Origin: Acidihalobacter aeolianus
GTDB taxonomy: Bacteria > Pseudomonadota > Gammaproteobacteria > DSM-5130 > Acidihalobacteraceae
Direction: 5' to 3'
Length of the DNA: 64,000 bases
NCBI RefSeq assembly: GCF_001753165.1
Contig: NZ_CP017448.1
Coordinates: 1,444,462 to 1,508,461 of the forward strand
Both the position numbers and the translations under genes were made by a program. Positions 36,341-46,687 of this stretch are shown in pieces. Each line of letters opens with the position of its first letter. Position 1 is the first letter of the stretch. The notes below the pieces were generated by a model that was not told where the DNA came from, ran no database searches, and was given only the letters and a program-made list of their open reading frames with translations.

Positions 36341-37797
36341 GGCAGATCCTCGCTATGGTGTTCTTCGAGCGTCCGGCCATGGCCCTCGATCCGGAACAGC
36401 CAGGTGCTGGCGAGGCCGAGCAGACTCACCACGGCCATCAGCGCAAGCACGCTGGCTACGCCCAGCGCCGACTTGATCAGCGGCAGCAGGAAAACGCCGG
36501 CAGTGGCGCCGACCTTGGCGCAGGCGGCGGCGAAACCCGCTGCGGTTGCGCGTACCTGGGTCGGGAACAATTCGGCGGGGAGAATGTAGGTCGTGCTGTT
36601 GGGGCCCATGTTCATGCTCAGGTTGAACGTCACGAAGCCGGCGAACACCAGTGCGACGTGATGCGCTGCGCCGCCGTCGAGCAGGGTGCTGGATAGGAGT
36701 ACGAGCATGCCGGCCGCCATGCCGGCGAAACCTGCGAGTTGCATGCGGATGCGCCCGAATCGGCTAACGGCCCACAGGCCGATCAGAAAGCCTGCGAGCA
36801 ACGAGATGTCGATGAGCCCGCTGCCGCCCGCCAGCGCTTCGGCACGCGCGAGCGGGTCTGCGGCACTGGCGCCGAAGTGCAGTGAGCCGAGCAGCACGGC
36901 GGTGAACAAGCCTACACCATAGGTGGCGACGTCCATCAGTAGCCAGGGCAGGGTGCTGAGCAGCGTCCGTCGCCGGTAGGCAGGGTGAAACAATATGCCA
37001 AAACCGGGCGGTTGCGACTGCCGGGACAGTTTGGAAACGTGATGGATCTCGTCGCCGAGACGGGTCGCCAGGGTTTCGAGTTTCTGCCGGTCTTCAGGCA
37101 CGAGATTTTCCAGTGCATGTACTGCCTCGCGGTTGCGGCCCTGCCCCATTAGCCAGCGCGGGCTTTCCGGAAGATGCAGTCTCGCCACCAGGAACAGGGC
37201 GGCGAGCACGGCCTCGCTGGCGAAGAAGAGCCGCCAGGCTTGCGGCGATCCGCTCAGGTGGAGCAAGCCGAGGGCGACCACGGCGGCGAGCAACATGCCG
37301 GCCGACTGGCAGGCAATGGTCGCCACCATCATGTGGCTGCGTTCGCGGTGCGGCATGCACTCGGCCACATAGCTGCTGCTGACCGGGAAATCCATGCCGA
37401 TGGCGATGCCTGCGGCAAGCTGTGTCACGACCAGCAGCCAGGGGTCCCAGGCCAACGCGCCGATGACGGCGGCCAGGGTCAGCAGCCCCATGTCGAGCAG
37501 GAACACGGCCTTGCGCCCGAGGCGGTCGGCCAAACGCCCTCCAAGCGAGGCGCCGATCACGGCACCGGCGACCAGGGCGGCACCGAGCAGGCCGGTCTGT
37601 GCCGGCGTCAGTGACATGTCGTGGATCAGCAGGGGGATGGCGATGCCGAGCATGAACACGGATAGCCCATCCAGCAGGGTGCCGCCGGCCGAGAGTCCCC
37701 AGGCCAGGTAATGCGACAGACTTAGCGGAGATCCGTCGAGCAGAGCGATCAGCGTTGCGTGATCCGGATGTACTAAGCTGGGTGCTTGTGGGCACAT
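36337..37797 (-). CDS. MFS transporter (sugar/organic acid porter type)
   Basis: The protein of about 486 residues has twelve predicted membrane segments. The MFS motif GRLADRLGRKAVFLLD lies between helices 2 and 3, and a PESPRWLMGQGR motif typical of sugar and aromatic-acid porters lies in the central loop. The start is uncertain: ATG 37797 is used here, and earlier ATGs at 37836 and 37923 are in frame; none has a strong ribosome site. Its overlap with acetate kinase suggests import or export of an acid or sugar linked to acetate metabolism. Confidence 0.8.
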   Translation of the reverse strand: MCPQAPSLVHPDHATLIALLDGSPLSLSHYLAWGLSAGGTLLDGLSVFMLGIAIPLLIHDMSLTPAQTGLLGAALVAGAVIGASLGGRLADRLGRKAVFLLDMGLLTLAAVIGALAWDPWLLVVTQLAAGIAIGMDFPVSSSYVAECMPHRERSHMMVATIACQSAGMLLAAVVALGLLHLSGSPQAWRLFFASEAVLAALFLVARLHLPESPRWLMGQGRNREAVHALENLVPEDRQKLETLATRLGDEIHHVSKLSRQSQPPGFGILFHPAYRRRTLLSTLPWLLMDVATYGVGLFTAVLLGSLHFGASAADPLARAEALAGGSGLIDISLLAGFLIGLWAVSRFGRIRMQLAGFAGMAAGMLVLLSSTLLDGGAAHHVALVFAGFVTFNLSMNMGPNSTTYILPAELFPTQVRATAAGFAAACAKVGATAGVFLLPLIKSALGVASVLALMAVVSLLGLASTWLFRIEGHGRTLEEHHSEDLP

Positions 37798-38705
37798 ATT
37801 ATGCTGAGTTTCGACACGGGCTGTGGTCGCGATCATAAGATTTGGTCTGAGAGAGACGATGACGAGTCGTGCAAGTGCTTTCCTTATTGATTGAGTATTG
37901 GGTTCTGTGAAGGCTTCGTCCAATCAAGTACTACTGAAGCGTACGCTGTCATGGCCTTGATGAGGGCATTCGACTTCAGATGCGATGTATTGTTGCCGGA
38001 ATGAGTTCGCTCGAGGTATGTGCAACCGCAGCAATAATGATGCCTGATTCTGATTCAGAATATGTGCTTATAGATAAAGATTCGAAAGAGCAGGGAATCT
38101 TTCGTAGATTAAAGTAGTCAACATATCTGTCGCTGTAATCGGAATCACACGTACCAACCCTAGCCGGGGGCAGTGGATCATCACTTTGAGGAGCCTGTTG
38201 GCCAATGATCTGGCGTTTGAGGTTCGGAAACGCCACGCTTGCAGAGTAGTGTCGACCTCTTCTAGGCCAATTATTGAGCGATTTCTCAGGGCAGGATTAC
38301 CGCTTTTTCGGATGAGCACATAGGGAGTTCAAATGATCAAAGTAGTTAGGCGTTGAGCCTCTTTTCAGGGTTAAGCGATAACGAACCGTATGGTGATATT
38401 GATAATAATCCAGTGCCTACATAGGTGTAGTGTCCGCTCGTTGGCTGATCTGTAATCCAACTGCGCTAATATGGCATGCCAACCCTGTAACACGAGGCTT
38501 GTGTGGGAAACCTATGCATTTTCAGGGGCTGTGCCACCAGATTCTCGCGTTCAGGAGGCTGATTGCGCGATAGATTAGACTCTGTCAACATTCACATGAG
38601 TTGTATTGGGCATTTGTGCTTTTCAAGACAGGCCTCCTGATCCTCAGTAGGCTGCCAATTGCTGTGTGATTGGCTTTTAGGTCATTGATAAATAAGGAAC
38701 ACCAA
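37798..38705. other. Gene-free region before the exopolysaccharide operon
   Basis: This 908-bp stretch has no convincing gene. Short minus-strand frames at 37976-38319 lack ribosome sites and recognisable motifs. It must hold the promoter of the exopolysaccharide operon and that of the divergent MFS-ackA operon. A sequence resembling a sigma-54 promoter at 38650-38662 has nine bases between GG and GC where ten are needed. The GC content falls across the region. Confidence 0.6.
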
Positions 38706-39320
38706 GTGAAAGACAAGTCAGCGATTTCTATCATGCTGATAGCCCTATCAGCCTTGCTTTTATTGTCTGGCTGTTCCGGTCCGCCACCAATTCGTACCGC
38801 TCCCGTCGTAACTAGCGTGCCGATCTACCGGATAGGCCCTGGGGACGAGTTGCAGATTTATGTGGTAGATCACCCGAATTTATCAACGACTGTGCCGGTA
38901 AGACCAGATGGTCGAATATCGATCCCGCTTGTGCAAAACATGCAGGCAGAGGGAGAAACGCCATCAGAGCTTTCGGCAAATCTAGAAAAGGCGCTGGCTC
39001 AGTACGTCCGCAACCCGGATGTTACCGTCATCGTGCGTTCCTTCCAGAGCACATACACTTCTGAAGTCCGAATTGTTGGACAGGCGGTCAAGCCACAGGC
39101 TATTCCGTATCGTGCAGGAATGACCCTTTTGGATGCGATGACTCAGGTCGGTGGTTTGACGCCCTACGCGGCTGGTAACAGTGCTGAACTCATACGTAAA
39201 TATGACGGTAAGGATAAGGTCTATCGTGTGAGGCTTGGCGATCTTCTGAATGGCGATATTCATGATAATGCGCTTCTGCAGCCAGGAGATGTGATCATTA
39301 TTCCTCAAAAGTTGTTCTGA
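38706..39320 (+). CDS. Exopolysaccharide export lipoprotein (Wza/SLBB family, XrtA system)
   Basis: The 204-residue protein starts with a lipoprotein signal peptide (lipobox LLSGC, Cys 23). A polysaccharide export domain (YRIGPGDELQIYVVDHPNLS) follows, then an SLBB-type fold (VRIVGQAVKPQAIPYRAGMTLLDAM). It is a short outer-membrane export protein of the type found at the start of exosortase A polysaccharide loci. The start is GTG 38706 with an AAGGAAC site; the open frame 36 bases further upstream lacks a signal peptide start. It is the first gene of the long operon. Confidence 0.88.
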   Translation: MKDKSAISIMLIALSALLLLSGCSGPPPIRTAPVVTSVPIYRIGPGDELQIYVVDHPNLSTTVPVRPDGRISIPLVQNMQAEGETPSELSANLEKALAQYVRNPDVTVIVRSFQSTYTSEVRIVGQAVKPQAIPYRAGMTLLDAMTQVGGLTPYAAGNSAELIRKYDGKDKVYRVRLGDLLNGDIHDNALLQPGDVIIIPQKLF

Positions 39321-39441
39321 GCATTTTGGGGGAAGTGCTTGGTTCGAAGTATCGGCGTGTGAAGGGCTCTTCGAATAATAAGGCTGCCATTTGTGGACTG
39401 CCGTTGATCGAGTAATCAGAACTGCGTGGAGTTGAAGATAC

Positions 39442-41007
39442 ATGCATGAGGTGTTTGAAAGACTCAAAAGCGAATTGCTAAACGCGTGGCGATTTAGATG
39501 GCAAGGTTTCGCTGCAGTTTGGTTTGTGGCGCTAGTGGGGTGGGCATTTACTTTCACAGTGCCCAATCAATATGCTTCATGGGCGAAGGTGCACGTAGAT
39601 ACTCAGTATGTACTGCGGCCATTGTTGAGTGGGATGGTTGTGGAACCAAATCTTAATCAAGCTGTTCAGCTGCTGACTAGGACAATTTTAAGCCGTCAAA
39701 ATCTTGAACAAATTGCTAATAATTCAAACCTTAATCTGGGCGGGCTTACGCCCATTCAGAAAGATAAAATGCTGTCAGCTTTAAGAGATCAAATCCACAT
39801 TTCAAATGTCGGCAATGATCTTTACGACATTGAGTATGCAAACCATGACCCCGCGATTGCAAAAGCTGTTGTTCAGCAGGTGCTGAACATCCTAATGGCC
39901 GACGCACTAGGGGCTACTCAAGAAGATTCGTCGTCAGCGCAGAAATTTCTTAAGGAACAATTGGAGAAATATGGCAATGACTTGAACAATGCCGAGAATG
40001 TTTTGGCTGAGTTTAAACGTCAAAATCTTGGTTATATGCCATCAGATAATGGGGGGTATGTCACGCAATTACAGATGGCTCAACAGACTAAGGCTCAGTT
40101 ATTGAATCAACTCGAAGTTAGCCAGTCTGAAATGAAAACGTTAGCCAGTCAAATTAGGGGGATGAGGCAGGGGAAGACCCCGGTCAATCCTGCACAAGAT
40201 CCGAATGTGTTGGCCTTGAATGCGCAAATCCAGAAAGATAAGCAAACCCTTAGTAATCTCTTGACCCAGTATACAGCGGACTATCCGGGTGTCATCTCAC
40301 TAGAATCACGCATTAAGCTTGAGCGGAAACAACGGGATGCATTGATCGCAAATTTAAAGAAAAGGGAAACAGATACATTTGACCCGAATAATCCGGTTTA
40401 TCAAGACATCTCATTACGCGCAAACAAGGTGTCTGTGGAAATTGAGGGAATTAAAACGAAGTTGGGCCAGGTGAACCGTCAAATTGAAAATTTGAAGCAC
40501 CGAGCCGATAAAATGACAAAAGTCGAAGCGCGGTTGGATGCGCTCACGCGTAATTATCAGGTAACGCAAGATCAGTACAATTCGCTATTGAGACGTCTGT
40601 ACTCGGCTAAGCTTTCCCAGAGTGCCCAGGCGAGCGGTAATCCGTTAAAATTTCAAATCATTGATCCCCCGATCTTGCCACTTATACCCACTTCTCCCAA
40701 ACGCCACGTTATGGCCTTTATGGCCATGGTGGTTGCAATTGGTGCAGGTGTGGCTTTGGCATATCTGCTTGCACAACTAAAACCAGTTTTCTTGACGAAG
40801 ACTGAATTGATGGAGATGTTTTCTCTGCCGGTAGCTGGCGCTATTTCTCTCGCACAAACGACAACCTATCTGAAAGCCCACCGAATTAGAGTGCTGATGT
40901 TTGGGGCCGGGTGTGTTGCATTTATCCTGGTCGGGGTGCTGGTGATTGTGTTCTCCAACCAAGGTGCTGAATTAGTGAGAGTTCATTTGCTGGGAGGGAC
41001 GCTATGA
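39442..41007 (+). CDS. Polysaccharide chain-length determinant (Wzz/GNVR, XrtA system)
   Basis: The 521-residue protein has a membrane helix near each end (FAAVWFVALVGWAFTFTV, about 24-41; and segments near 425-445 and 490-505). A long periplasmic coiled-coil part (about 170-370) lies between them, and the Wzz-like start reads NQYASWAKVHVDTQYVLRPLL. Such proteins set the length of exported polysaccharide and partner with the tyrosine kinase whose gene overlaps its stop by ATGA. ATG 39442 is used. Confidence 0.88.
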   Translation: MHEVFERLKSELLNAWRFRWQGFAAVWFVALVGWAFTFTVPNQYASWAKVHVDTQYVLRPLLSGMVVEPNLNQAVQLLTRTILSRQNLEQIANNSNLNLGGLTPIQKDKMLSALRDQIHISNVGNDLYDIEYANHDPAIAKAVVQQVLNILMADALGATQEDSSSAQKFLKEQLEKYGNDLNNAENVLAEFKRQNLGYMPSDNGGYVTQLQMAQQTKAQLLNQLEVSQSEMKTLASQIRGMRQGKTPVNPAQDPNVLALNAQIQKDKQTLSNLLTQYTADYPGVISLESRIKLERKQRDALIANLKKRETDTFDPNNPVYQDISLRANKVSVEIEGIKTKLGQVNRQIENLKHRADKMTKVEARLDALTRNYQVTQDQYNSLLRRLYSAKLSQSAQASGNPLKFQIIDPPILPLIPTSPKRHVMAFMAMVVAIGAGVALAYLLAQLKPVFLTKTELMEMFSLPVAGAISLAQTTTYLKAHRIRVLMFGAGCVAFILVGVLVIVFSNQGAELVRVHLLGGTL

Positions 41008-41942
41008 ATCTAATCGAGCGAGCTGCAGAAAAGATTCAAAACCAGCAAGTCGAGTCTGATGCAAAATCGATCGATAGTCAGGATACGCCGCTGCCTGATA
41101 ATGAACATGGAGGAAGACAAGGGTCGATACTCGACCAAATAGGTGAACAAATACTAAATGGCGCTGATGGAGTTCAATCCACTTCCACGGGCACAGCGGA
41201 TATTGGGGCAACTGTTGAAGTCGACCTAGGAAAAGCCTCTGAAGTGGGGCTATACCCGCCAGCTTCGATTCGAGGCCTTGTTGAAAGTGAGCACCGCAGG
41301 GTGAAAAGACCGCTGTTGGCGAGGTTGACGGGGCGTGGAGCAAACCTGGCCGAGTTTGGTGAGCGCATTATGGTAACGAGTGCATTGGAGAACGAGGGTA
41401 AGACTTTTACTGCATTTAATCTCGCACTTAGCTTGGCACAGGAACGTGATTGGGAGGTCATATTGATTGACTGCGATGCTGTGCGGCAATCACTGACGGG
41501 CTTCATGGGTATGGGTGAGCGGACTGGTTTGCTTGATGTGCTGTCTACTGCATCGATTCCAATAAAAGATGCATTATATCAAACCAATATCCCACATCTG
41601 CTGTTTATCCCATCAGGTAAACGTGTACCGGATGCTCCAGAGTTATTGTCCGGTAATAGAATGGGGCAGATTCTGGATCTGCTTACGCAGAAAAGAAATA
41701 GAATTTTATTGTTTGATTCGCCTCCGTTGCTGAGTGCGCCAGAGCCATCAGCTTTGGCAGAGTTTGTCGGGCAGATACTGTTCGTAGTCAAGGCTGGAAG
41801 CACGCAGCGTCAGGCAGTGGTAGATGCACTTCAGCTGCTTGATAAAACAAAAGCAATCAATTTTGTCCTAAATCAGGTTCGAACAGGTGTTGGCGCAGGG
41901 TATGGCCGTTATGAATATTCTAATTATTCTGATAATACATGA
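41004..41942 (+). CDS. XrtA-associated tyrosine autokinase (BY-kinase)
   Basis: The 312-residue cytoplasmic protein has the BY-kinase P-loop (SALENEGKTF, K133), the Walker A' aspartates (ILIDCDAVR, 153-161) and Walker B (ILLFDSPPLL). A C-terminal tyrosine cluster (Y300, Y303, Y305, Y308) is the autophosphorylation site. It regulates polymerisation together with the chain-length protein. The aspartate motif carries Cys (DCD) where DAD is usual. Confidence 0.9.
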   Translation: MNLIERAAEKIQNQQVESDAKSIDSQDTPLPDNEHGGRQGSILDQIGEQILNGADGVQSTSTGTADIGATVEVDLGKASEVGLYPPASIRGLVESEHRRVKRPLLARLTGRGANLAEFGERIMVTSALENEGKTFTAFNLALSLAQERDWEVILIDCDAVRQSLTGFMGMGERTGLLDVLSTASIPIKDALYQTNIPHLLFIPSGKRVPDAPELLSGNRMGQILDLLTQKRNRILLFDSPPLLSAPEPSALAEFVGQILFVVKAGSTQRQAVVDALQLLDKTKAINFVLNQVRTGVGAGYGRYEYSNYSDNT

Positions 41943-41983
41943 AGTATGAGGCGTTCTACTTTACTTATAGATAGTGACTGATA

Positions 41984-43585
41984 ATGATGCTTAAACAATT
42001 ATTGCTTCATCGATTTACGAAAGCGATTGTATTCTGTTTTTCCAGTTGCGTGGTGTTTGCAGTTAATTCAGAAACGGTTTTTGGGGCTATAAATGCCACT
42101 CAAGAATATGGTGGTGCGACGAATGCAAGTTCCTATGACAGTATGGGGTCATACAATCCCTTAGCCTCAAGAGCATCTGGTGCGGGCTCCTGTGTGCCAC
42201 CGTCTCGCTCATCTTTCCTTCCGGGCGGGAATGTTAATACGCCCCCCCTAGGAGCATATCTTGTACCGGAGCTTGGATTGGCTGAGTTTTATACAAACAA
42301 TATATATCTGGCGCCTGCTGGGCAGGAACGTTCCGATTCGGCGACCATGATAAGCCCTGCTATCTCTGGATGCACGGTGGGCAGTATTCTCCAGGCGAAT
42401 TTTAAATACACTGGTGAAGCCGTTAAATATGCCCATACCCCCCCCTCTAATAGTTTTTTTAATCAAGTCAACGGTGATTTCCACGCCCAAATAGTACCTA
42501 GCCATTTGTTTCTGGATGGGCAGACTACATATGGCCAAACAGCTATAAATCCATTTCAACCGTATTCATCAAATAACGCTTATTCAGTGCTTGGTAATAG
42601 AACAAATATTTGGACGTCAAACCTGAGCCCGTATTGGCTGCAAAGTTTCGGCGCCTTGGGGTTGGGGACGCTAAGGTATACCTATGGTCGAGTTGAGTAC
42701 AGCAACAGCTCACTTTATAACTCGACCAGCAGAGGGGAAAGTTTCGTTCTTACAAATCCCAGCTACAATACCCATTGGACTTGGACTCTAAACTGGTCTA
42801 CCAATACGGTACGCTATGGCAAGCTAGGAGAAAATATCTACTTCGACAATGCCTATCTAAGCTTGGGGTACCAGTTGACACATCATCTGCGCCTGTTAGG
42901 GACTGAGGGGGTCGAAGATAATTACTTGCCAAATGGTGACATCCAGCGCTACGGAAGCAACTATTGGGATGCAGGGTTTTCCTGGCAAGATATGCGCTTC
43001 GCATTTAAAGCACTCTGGGGGCACCGGTTTTTTGGAACTTCATTTAGCTTAAACGCACAATACCATGTGCCTTATATGGCAGTGGGGGTTCAATATACAG
43101 AGACCCCTGTAGTCTTGGCTACTCAATATTCTGCTCTTTATAATAATCCTCTGCCCTCGACAATTTCTACCAGTCCGGTACCGCTAAACCAGTCTATCTA
43201 TGCTGGCGCATATCTGGACAAACGGCTGCAAGCTAATTTTACATATAAGTTCTCGATGAGCACGGTAGATCTTTCCGTGTATGATGAACATAACGACTAT
43301 TTTGTAAGTCAATTAGGTCGTTATCGCTTGCGCGGTGGTACGGCAACGTGGAGCTGGACACTTTCCGAACGATCGCAGTTAGCTGCGAGCTTTCAACGTG
43401 AGAGTGTAATTCAAGACAACCTTGCACCATATTTCTGGAACTATGGGCGGCTCAGCTGGACTTATCTGATATCACCTGTCACTCATTTGTCCTTTACTGT
43501 GATGCGCCAAAGTGCCCAATCAATTTATGCTGTTGAACGTTATGCCGCTGATTCGGCAATTCTTCAACTCAATACGAGTTTCTAA
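41984..43585 (+). CDS. XrtA-associated outer-membrane beta-barrel protein (TIGR03016-like)
   Basis: The 533-residue protein has a signal peptide (FCFSSCVVFAVNSETVFGA) and then many alternating aromatic-rich strands ending in Phe (LQLNTSF), the usual outer-membrane barrel end. This matches the large barrel protein found in exosortase A loci. It is probably the outer-membrane passage or anchoring point for the polysaccharide. Two ATG codons (41984 and 41987) are possible starts. No catalytic motif is seen. Confidence 0.8.
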   Translation: MMLKQLLLHRFTKAIVFCFSSCVVFAVNSETVFGAINATQEYGGATNASSYDSMGSYNPLASRASGAGSCVPPSRSSFLPGGNVNTPPLGAYLVPELGLAEFYTNNIYLAPAGQERSDSATMISPAISGCTVGSILQANFKYTGEAVKYAHTPPSNSFFNQVNGDFHAQIVPSHLFLDGQTTYGQTAINPFQPYSSNNAYSVLGNRTNIWTSNLSPYWLQSFGALGLGTLRYTYGRVEYSNSSLYNSTSRGESFVLTNPSYNTHWTWTLNWSTNTVRYGKLGENIYFDNAYLSLGYQLTHHLRLLGTEGVEDNYLPNGDIQRYGSNYWDAGFSWQDMRFAFKALWGHRFFGTSFSLNAQYHVPYMAVGVQYTETPVVLATQYSALYNNPLPSTISTSPVPLNQSIYAGAYLDKRLQANFTYKFSMSTVDLSVYDEHNDYFVSQLGRYRLRGGTATWSWTLSERSQLAASFQRESVIQDNLAPYFWNYGRLSWTYLISPVTHLSFTVMRQSAQSIYAVERYAADSAILQLNTSF

Positions 43586-43600
43586 GCGATAACTGCCGTC

Positions 43601-44722
43601 ATGTATGAATCATTTTATGGTTTGAGCACGCGCCCATTCGCACTGATACCAGATAGCGGGTTTCTGTTTCCAAGCGTTACTCATCGGCGTGCCTTGTCGT
43701 ATCTGATTTACGGATTAGGACAGCGTGAAGGCTTCATTGTTATTACTGGTGATATTGGAACCGGGAAGACTCTCACGATACAGGCCATATTGGATTATTT
43801 GTCCACCCATCACATACAAGGGGCCCGTATAGCGGCCGCTAATGTTAGGCCTGATGAGGTATTGAGTTTGGTAGCGGCGGCCTTGGGAATGTCCGTACAA
43901 GTGACTGGAAAGGCTAATCTACTTGGCGAACTTGAACGTGCATTACTTAAAAAGCATGCGCATGGTGTTTTGTTGATTGTAGATGAAGCGCAAACATTTT
44001 CAGTAGAAGCTCTCGAAGAGCTGCGCATATTAAGCAATATGAGCCATAAGGGCAAAGCGCTTGTTCAAATTGCGTTAGTCGGTCAATCGAACCTTCGCGA
44101 AGTACTTAATGCGCCTCAAATGGAGCAGTTGCATCAGCGAATTATCGCGTGGCATCAGTTAGAACCATTTAAGCACGAAGAAACAGCCGACTATATACAA
44201 CATAGATTGAAAACAGCAGGGTGGGCAGGCTCCCCAACCATCGATCCTGAGATTTACACCGAAGTCCAAGAGTGGACGCGCGGTATACCACGTAAGATCA
44301 ATATCTTGATGGATCGCTTCCTATTGTATGGATATCTCGAAGAGAAGGTGGATCTGACGGTTGAGGATATTCGAACTGTCATCAATGAAATGCAAAATGA
44401 TGTTGGTTCTCGAGCATGGAATGCACCTGCGTATGTCAACAATGGGTCAACATCTCCGACCTCTATTGACACCTCATTGATCGATTCGGCAATTACAGAT
44501 GATGTAGGGAATCGTTTGATAGAGTTGGAGCGATCAATGAGTGAATGGCTCGGTGTTTCTGAGATGCAGGACATGTTAATAGATCAGGAGCATTTTGATA
44601 TCCGCCGTCCAAGCAAGGAAATCGGGTTATCACAAAGAGTAGAGCGGCTTGAGCGGCTCTTCTCAAAGATAAGAAACCAGGCCAGCGCAAGTAAAAGTAT
44701 CACGAAGAAGTCGCATAACTGA
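43601..44722 (+). CDS. XrtA-associated ATPase (ExeA/TIGR03015-like)
   Basis: The 373-residue protein starts MYESFYGLSTRPFALIPD, the hallmark of the secretion-type ATPases of exosortase loci. Walker A is GDIGTGKT (50-57), Walker B is LLIVDEAQ (D128, E129), and a further AAA-type helical lid is visible (EWTRGIPRKINILMDR). A hydrophilic C-terminal tail of about 100 residues is less conserved. It may power assembly of the export machine. It lies 15 bp after the barrel gene. Confidence 0.88.
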   Translation: MYESFYGLSTRPFALIPDSGFLFPSVTHRRALSYLIYGLGQREGFIVITGDIGTGKTLTIQAILDYLSTHHIQGARIAAANVRPDEVLSLVAAALGMSVQVTGKANLLGELERALLKKHAHGVLLIVDEAQTFSVEALEELRILSNMSHKGKALVQIALVGQSNLREVLNAPQMEQLHQRIIAWHQLEPFKHEETADYIQHRLKTAGWAGSPTIDPEIYTEVQEWTRGIPRKINILMDRFLLYGYLEEKVDLTVEDIRTVINEMQNDVGSRAWNAPAYVNNGSTSPTSIDTSLIDSAITDDVGNRLIELERSMSEWLGVSEMQDMLIDQEHFDIRRPSKEIGLSQRVERLERLFSKIRNQASASKSITKKSHN

Positions 44723-44763
44723 TGATTGAAGTCAATTTTTGAAAATCACTAGCACGTGATCAC

Positions 44764-45678
44764 ATGACTAAAACACCCAATAAGTATAACAAGTCTATTG
44801 ATGCCACCCTTGTAAACGCCATGAGTGTGGATGTGGAAGACTACTTCCAGGTATCAGCCTTCGAGGGAATCGTAAATAGGGATGACTGGGGCGACATTAG
44901 CCTGCGTGTAGAAACCAATATCGATCGGATACTTGATATATTTGAAACCCGAGATGTGCGAGCGACTTTTTTTACTTTGGGATGGATTGCCGAACGTGCT
45001 CCCCAGATGGTTCGTCGAATTGTCGATGCCGGCCATGAAATTGCCAGCCATGGAATGGAGCACCATCGAGTTACCACTTTTGACGCAACTGCTTTTCAGG
45101 CTGATGTCAGTCGTTCCAAGGCAATACTTGAAGATATAGCAGGCAAGGCGGTATTAGGCTATCGTGCTCCAAGTTATTCCATAGGTAGGGATAATCTTTG
45201 GGCATTGGATGTTTTGGCAGATGTGGGTTTTATTTACAGTTCTAGTATTTACCCGATAGCTCATGATCACTATGGTATGCCTGAGGCGCCTCGATTCGCT
45301 TTTAACCCCCGACAGCATGGGGTTTTAGAAATACCTGTGTCCACGTTTCGCTGGTCTGGTCGTAGTTTTCCTTGTGGTGGAGGTGGCTACTTCAGATTTT
45401 TCCCATATGCATTGAGTCGCTGGGCGATACAGCGAGTGAACCGCCAAGATCGTCAATCTACTGTTTTCTACTTCCATCCTTGGGAAATCGATCCAGATCA
45501 ACCTCGAATATCAGGCATCAGTGCAAAGACTCGTTTTCGTCATTACATAAATCTGAATAGGACTGAAAGTCGCCTGCATAGGCTCTTGAGCGATTTTCAT
45601 TGGGACCGCATGGATCGCGTTTTCGCTTCAGAGATCAAGAATCCTCACATGGAGGTGCCCGCAGATGCAGGTGCATGA
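44764..45678 (+). CDS. XrtA-associated polysaccharide deacetylase
   Basis: The 304-residue protein has a NodB-type domain: SVDVEDYFQ (D23, D26), SHGMEHH with the zinc histidines H96 and H100, and RAPSYSI, with an additional C-terminal DUF3473-like part. It removes acetyl groups from N-acetyl sugars of the polymer. The stop overlaps the start of the FemAB gene. Confidence 0.9.
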   Translation: MTKTPNKYNKSIDATLVNAMSVDVEDYFQVSAFEGIVNRDDWGDISLRVETNIDRILDIFETRDVRATFFTLGWIAERAPQMVRRIVDAGHEIASHGMEHHRVTTFDATAFQADVSRSKAILEDIAGKAVLGYRAPSYSIGRDNLWALDVLADVGFIYSSSIYPIAHDHYGMPEAPRFAFNPRQHGVLEIPVSTFRWSGRSFPCGGGGYFRFFPYALSRWAIQRVNRQDRQSTVFYFHPWEIDPDQPRISGISAKTRFRHYINLNRTESRLHRLLSDFHWDRMDRVFASEIKNPHMEVPADAGA

Positions 45679-46687
45679 ATTAGAGGAAAGCGATATCACC
45701 CGCTGGGATGCTTTTGTGGATCATCATTCTGATGCCACATTCTTTCATAAGGCTGGATGGCGAGAAGTCATCGAAAAAGCATTTGGTCACCGTTGTTACT
45801 ACCTGATGGCGGAAGACGGGAATGAGGTCGTCGGTATATTGCCTTTGGCTCGTGTGCACAGCAGATTGTTTCATGATGCATTGATATCCACGCCTTTTTG
45901 TGTGTATGGCGGCCCGGTTGCGCGAGATGACTCCGTGTTGGACGCATTGCTTGATGCAAGTGGTAATCTTGCCCGCAAATTAGGTGTCCAGTATGTGGAA
46001 TTGCGCCAACTCAGGTCATCGCGTCCCGAATGGCCGAATAAATCCTTATATGTGACATTTCGTCGTGAACTGTCTGAGGATCATGATGCCAACATGAAGG
46101 CCATACCACGCAAACAACGCGCGGTTATCCGCAAGGGGATTGAAGCAGGGCTGGATGTCCGTGTCGACACAGATGGAATCGACTTCTATCGAGCATATTC
46201 AGAAAGTGTACGCAATCTGGGAACCCCCGTTTTTTCTCGAAGATATGTTCGTACACTGTTGCAGGTATTCAGGACCGAAACTGAAATCCTAACTGTACGT
46301 CATGGCGATATACCTGTGAGTTCGGTCCTGAGTTTTTATTTTCGTGACCAGGTTTTGCCATATTATGGTGGCGGGACAATGGCGGCGCGCGATCTGAAGG
46401 CTTATGACCTGATGTATTGGGAACTGATGCGTCGTGCTGCCGATCGAGGAGTCCGGCTATTCGATTTCGGCCGCAGCAAGCGGGATACTGGTTCGTATAG
46501 TTATAAGGTTCACTGGGGATTTGAACCTGAACCGCTTCATTATGAATATGATCTGGTCAAGGCTGATGACATACCTGATGTTAGCCCTGTCAATCCCAAA
46601 TATGAACGGTTCATTCGTCTATGGCGGCGGCTGCCATTGCCTGTCAGCCAACTATTGGGCCCACCGCTTGCGCGGAGCCTCGGGTAG
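45665..46687 (+). CDS. FemAB-family XrtA-associated protein (aminoacyl transfer-like)
   Basis: The 340-residue protein has the GNAT-like FemAB fold seen in exosortase A loci, with DATFFHKAGWREVIEKAFGH and DLMYWELMRRAADRGVRLFDFGRSK. Characterised FemA/FemB enzymes add amino acids from tRNA to peptidoglycan peptides. Here the target may be the exopolysaccharide or a PEP-CTERM-anchored molecule. It starts 14 bp inside the deacetylase gene and its stop overlaps the next start (TAGTG). Confidence 0.85.
   Translation: MQVHELEESDITRWDAFVDHHSDATFFHKAGWREVIEKAFGHRCYYLMAEDGNEVVGILPLARVHSRLFHDALISTPFCVYGGPVARDDSVLDALLDASGNLARKLGVQYVELRQLRSSRPEWPNKSLYVTFRRELSEDHDANMKAIPRKQRAVIRKGIEAGLDVRVDTDGIDFYRAYSESVRNLGTPVFSRRYVRTLLQVFRTETEILTVRHGDIPVSSVLSFYFRDQVLPYYGGGTMAARDLKAYDLMYWELMRRAADRGVRLFDFGRSKRDTGSYSYKVHWGFEPEPLHYEYDLVKADDIPDVSPVNPKYERFIRLWRRLPLPVSQLLGPPLARSLG

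Noticed and set aside
37976-38319. Two short minus-strand open frames before the exopolysaccharide operon
   Set aside because: They overlap in different frames, have no ribosome sites and show no protein pattern.
38650-38662. Possible sigma-54 promoter of the exopolysaccharide operon
   Set aside because: GG and GC are separated by nine bases where ten are required, and no clear enhancer sites were seen, so it is not called although XrtA loci can be RpoN-controlled.
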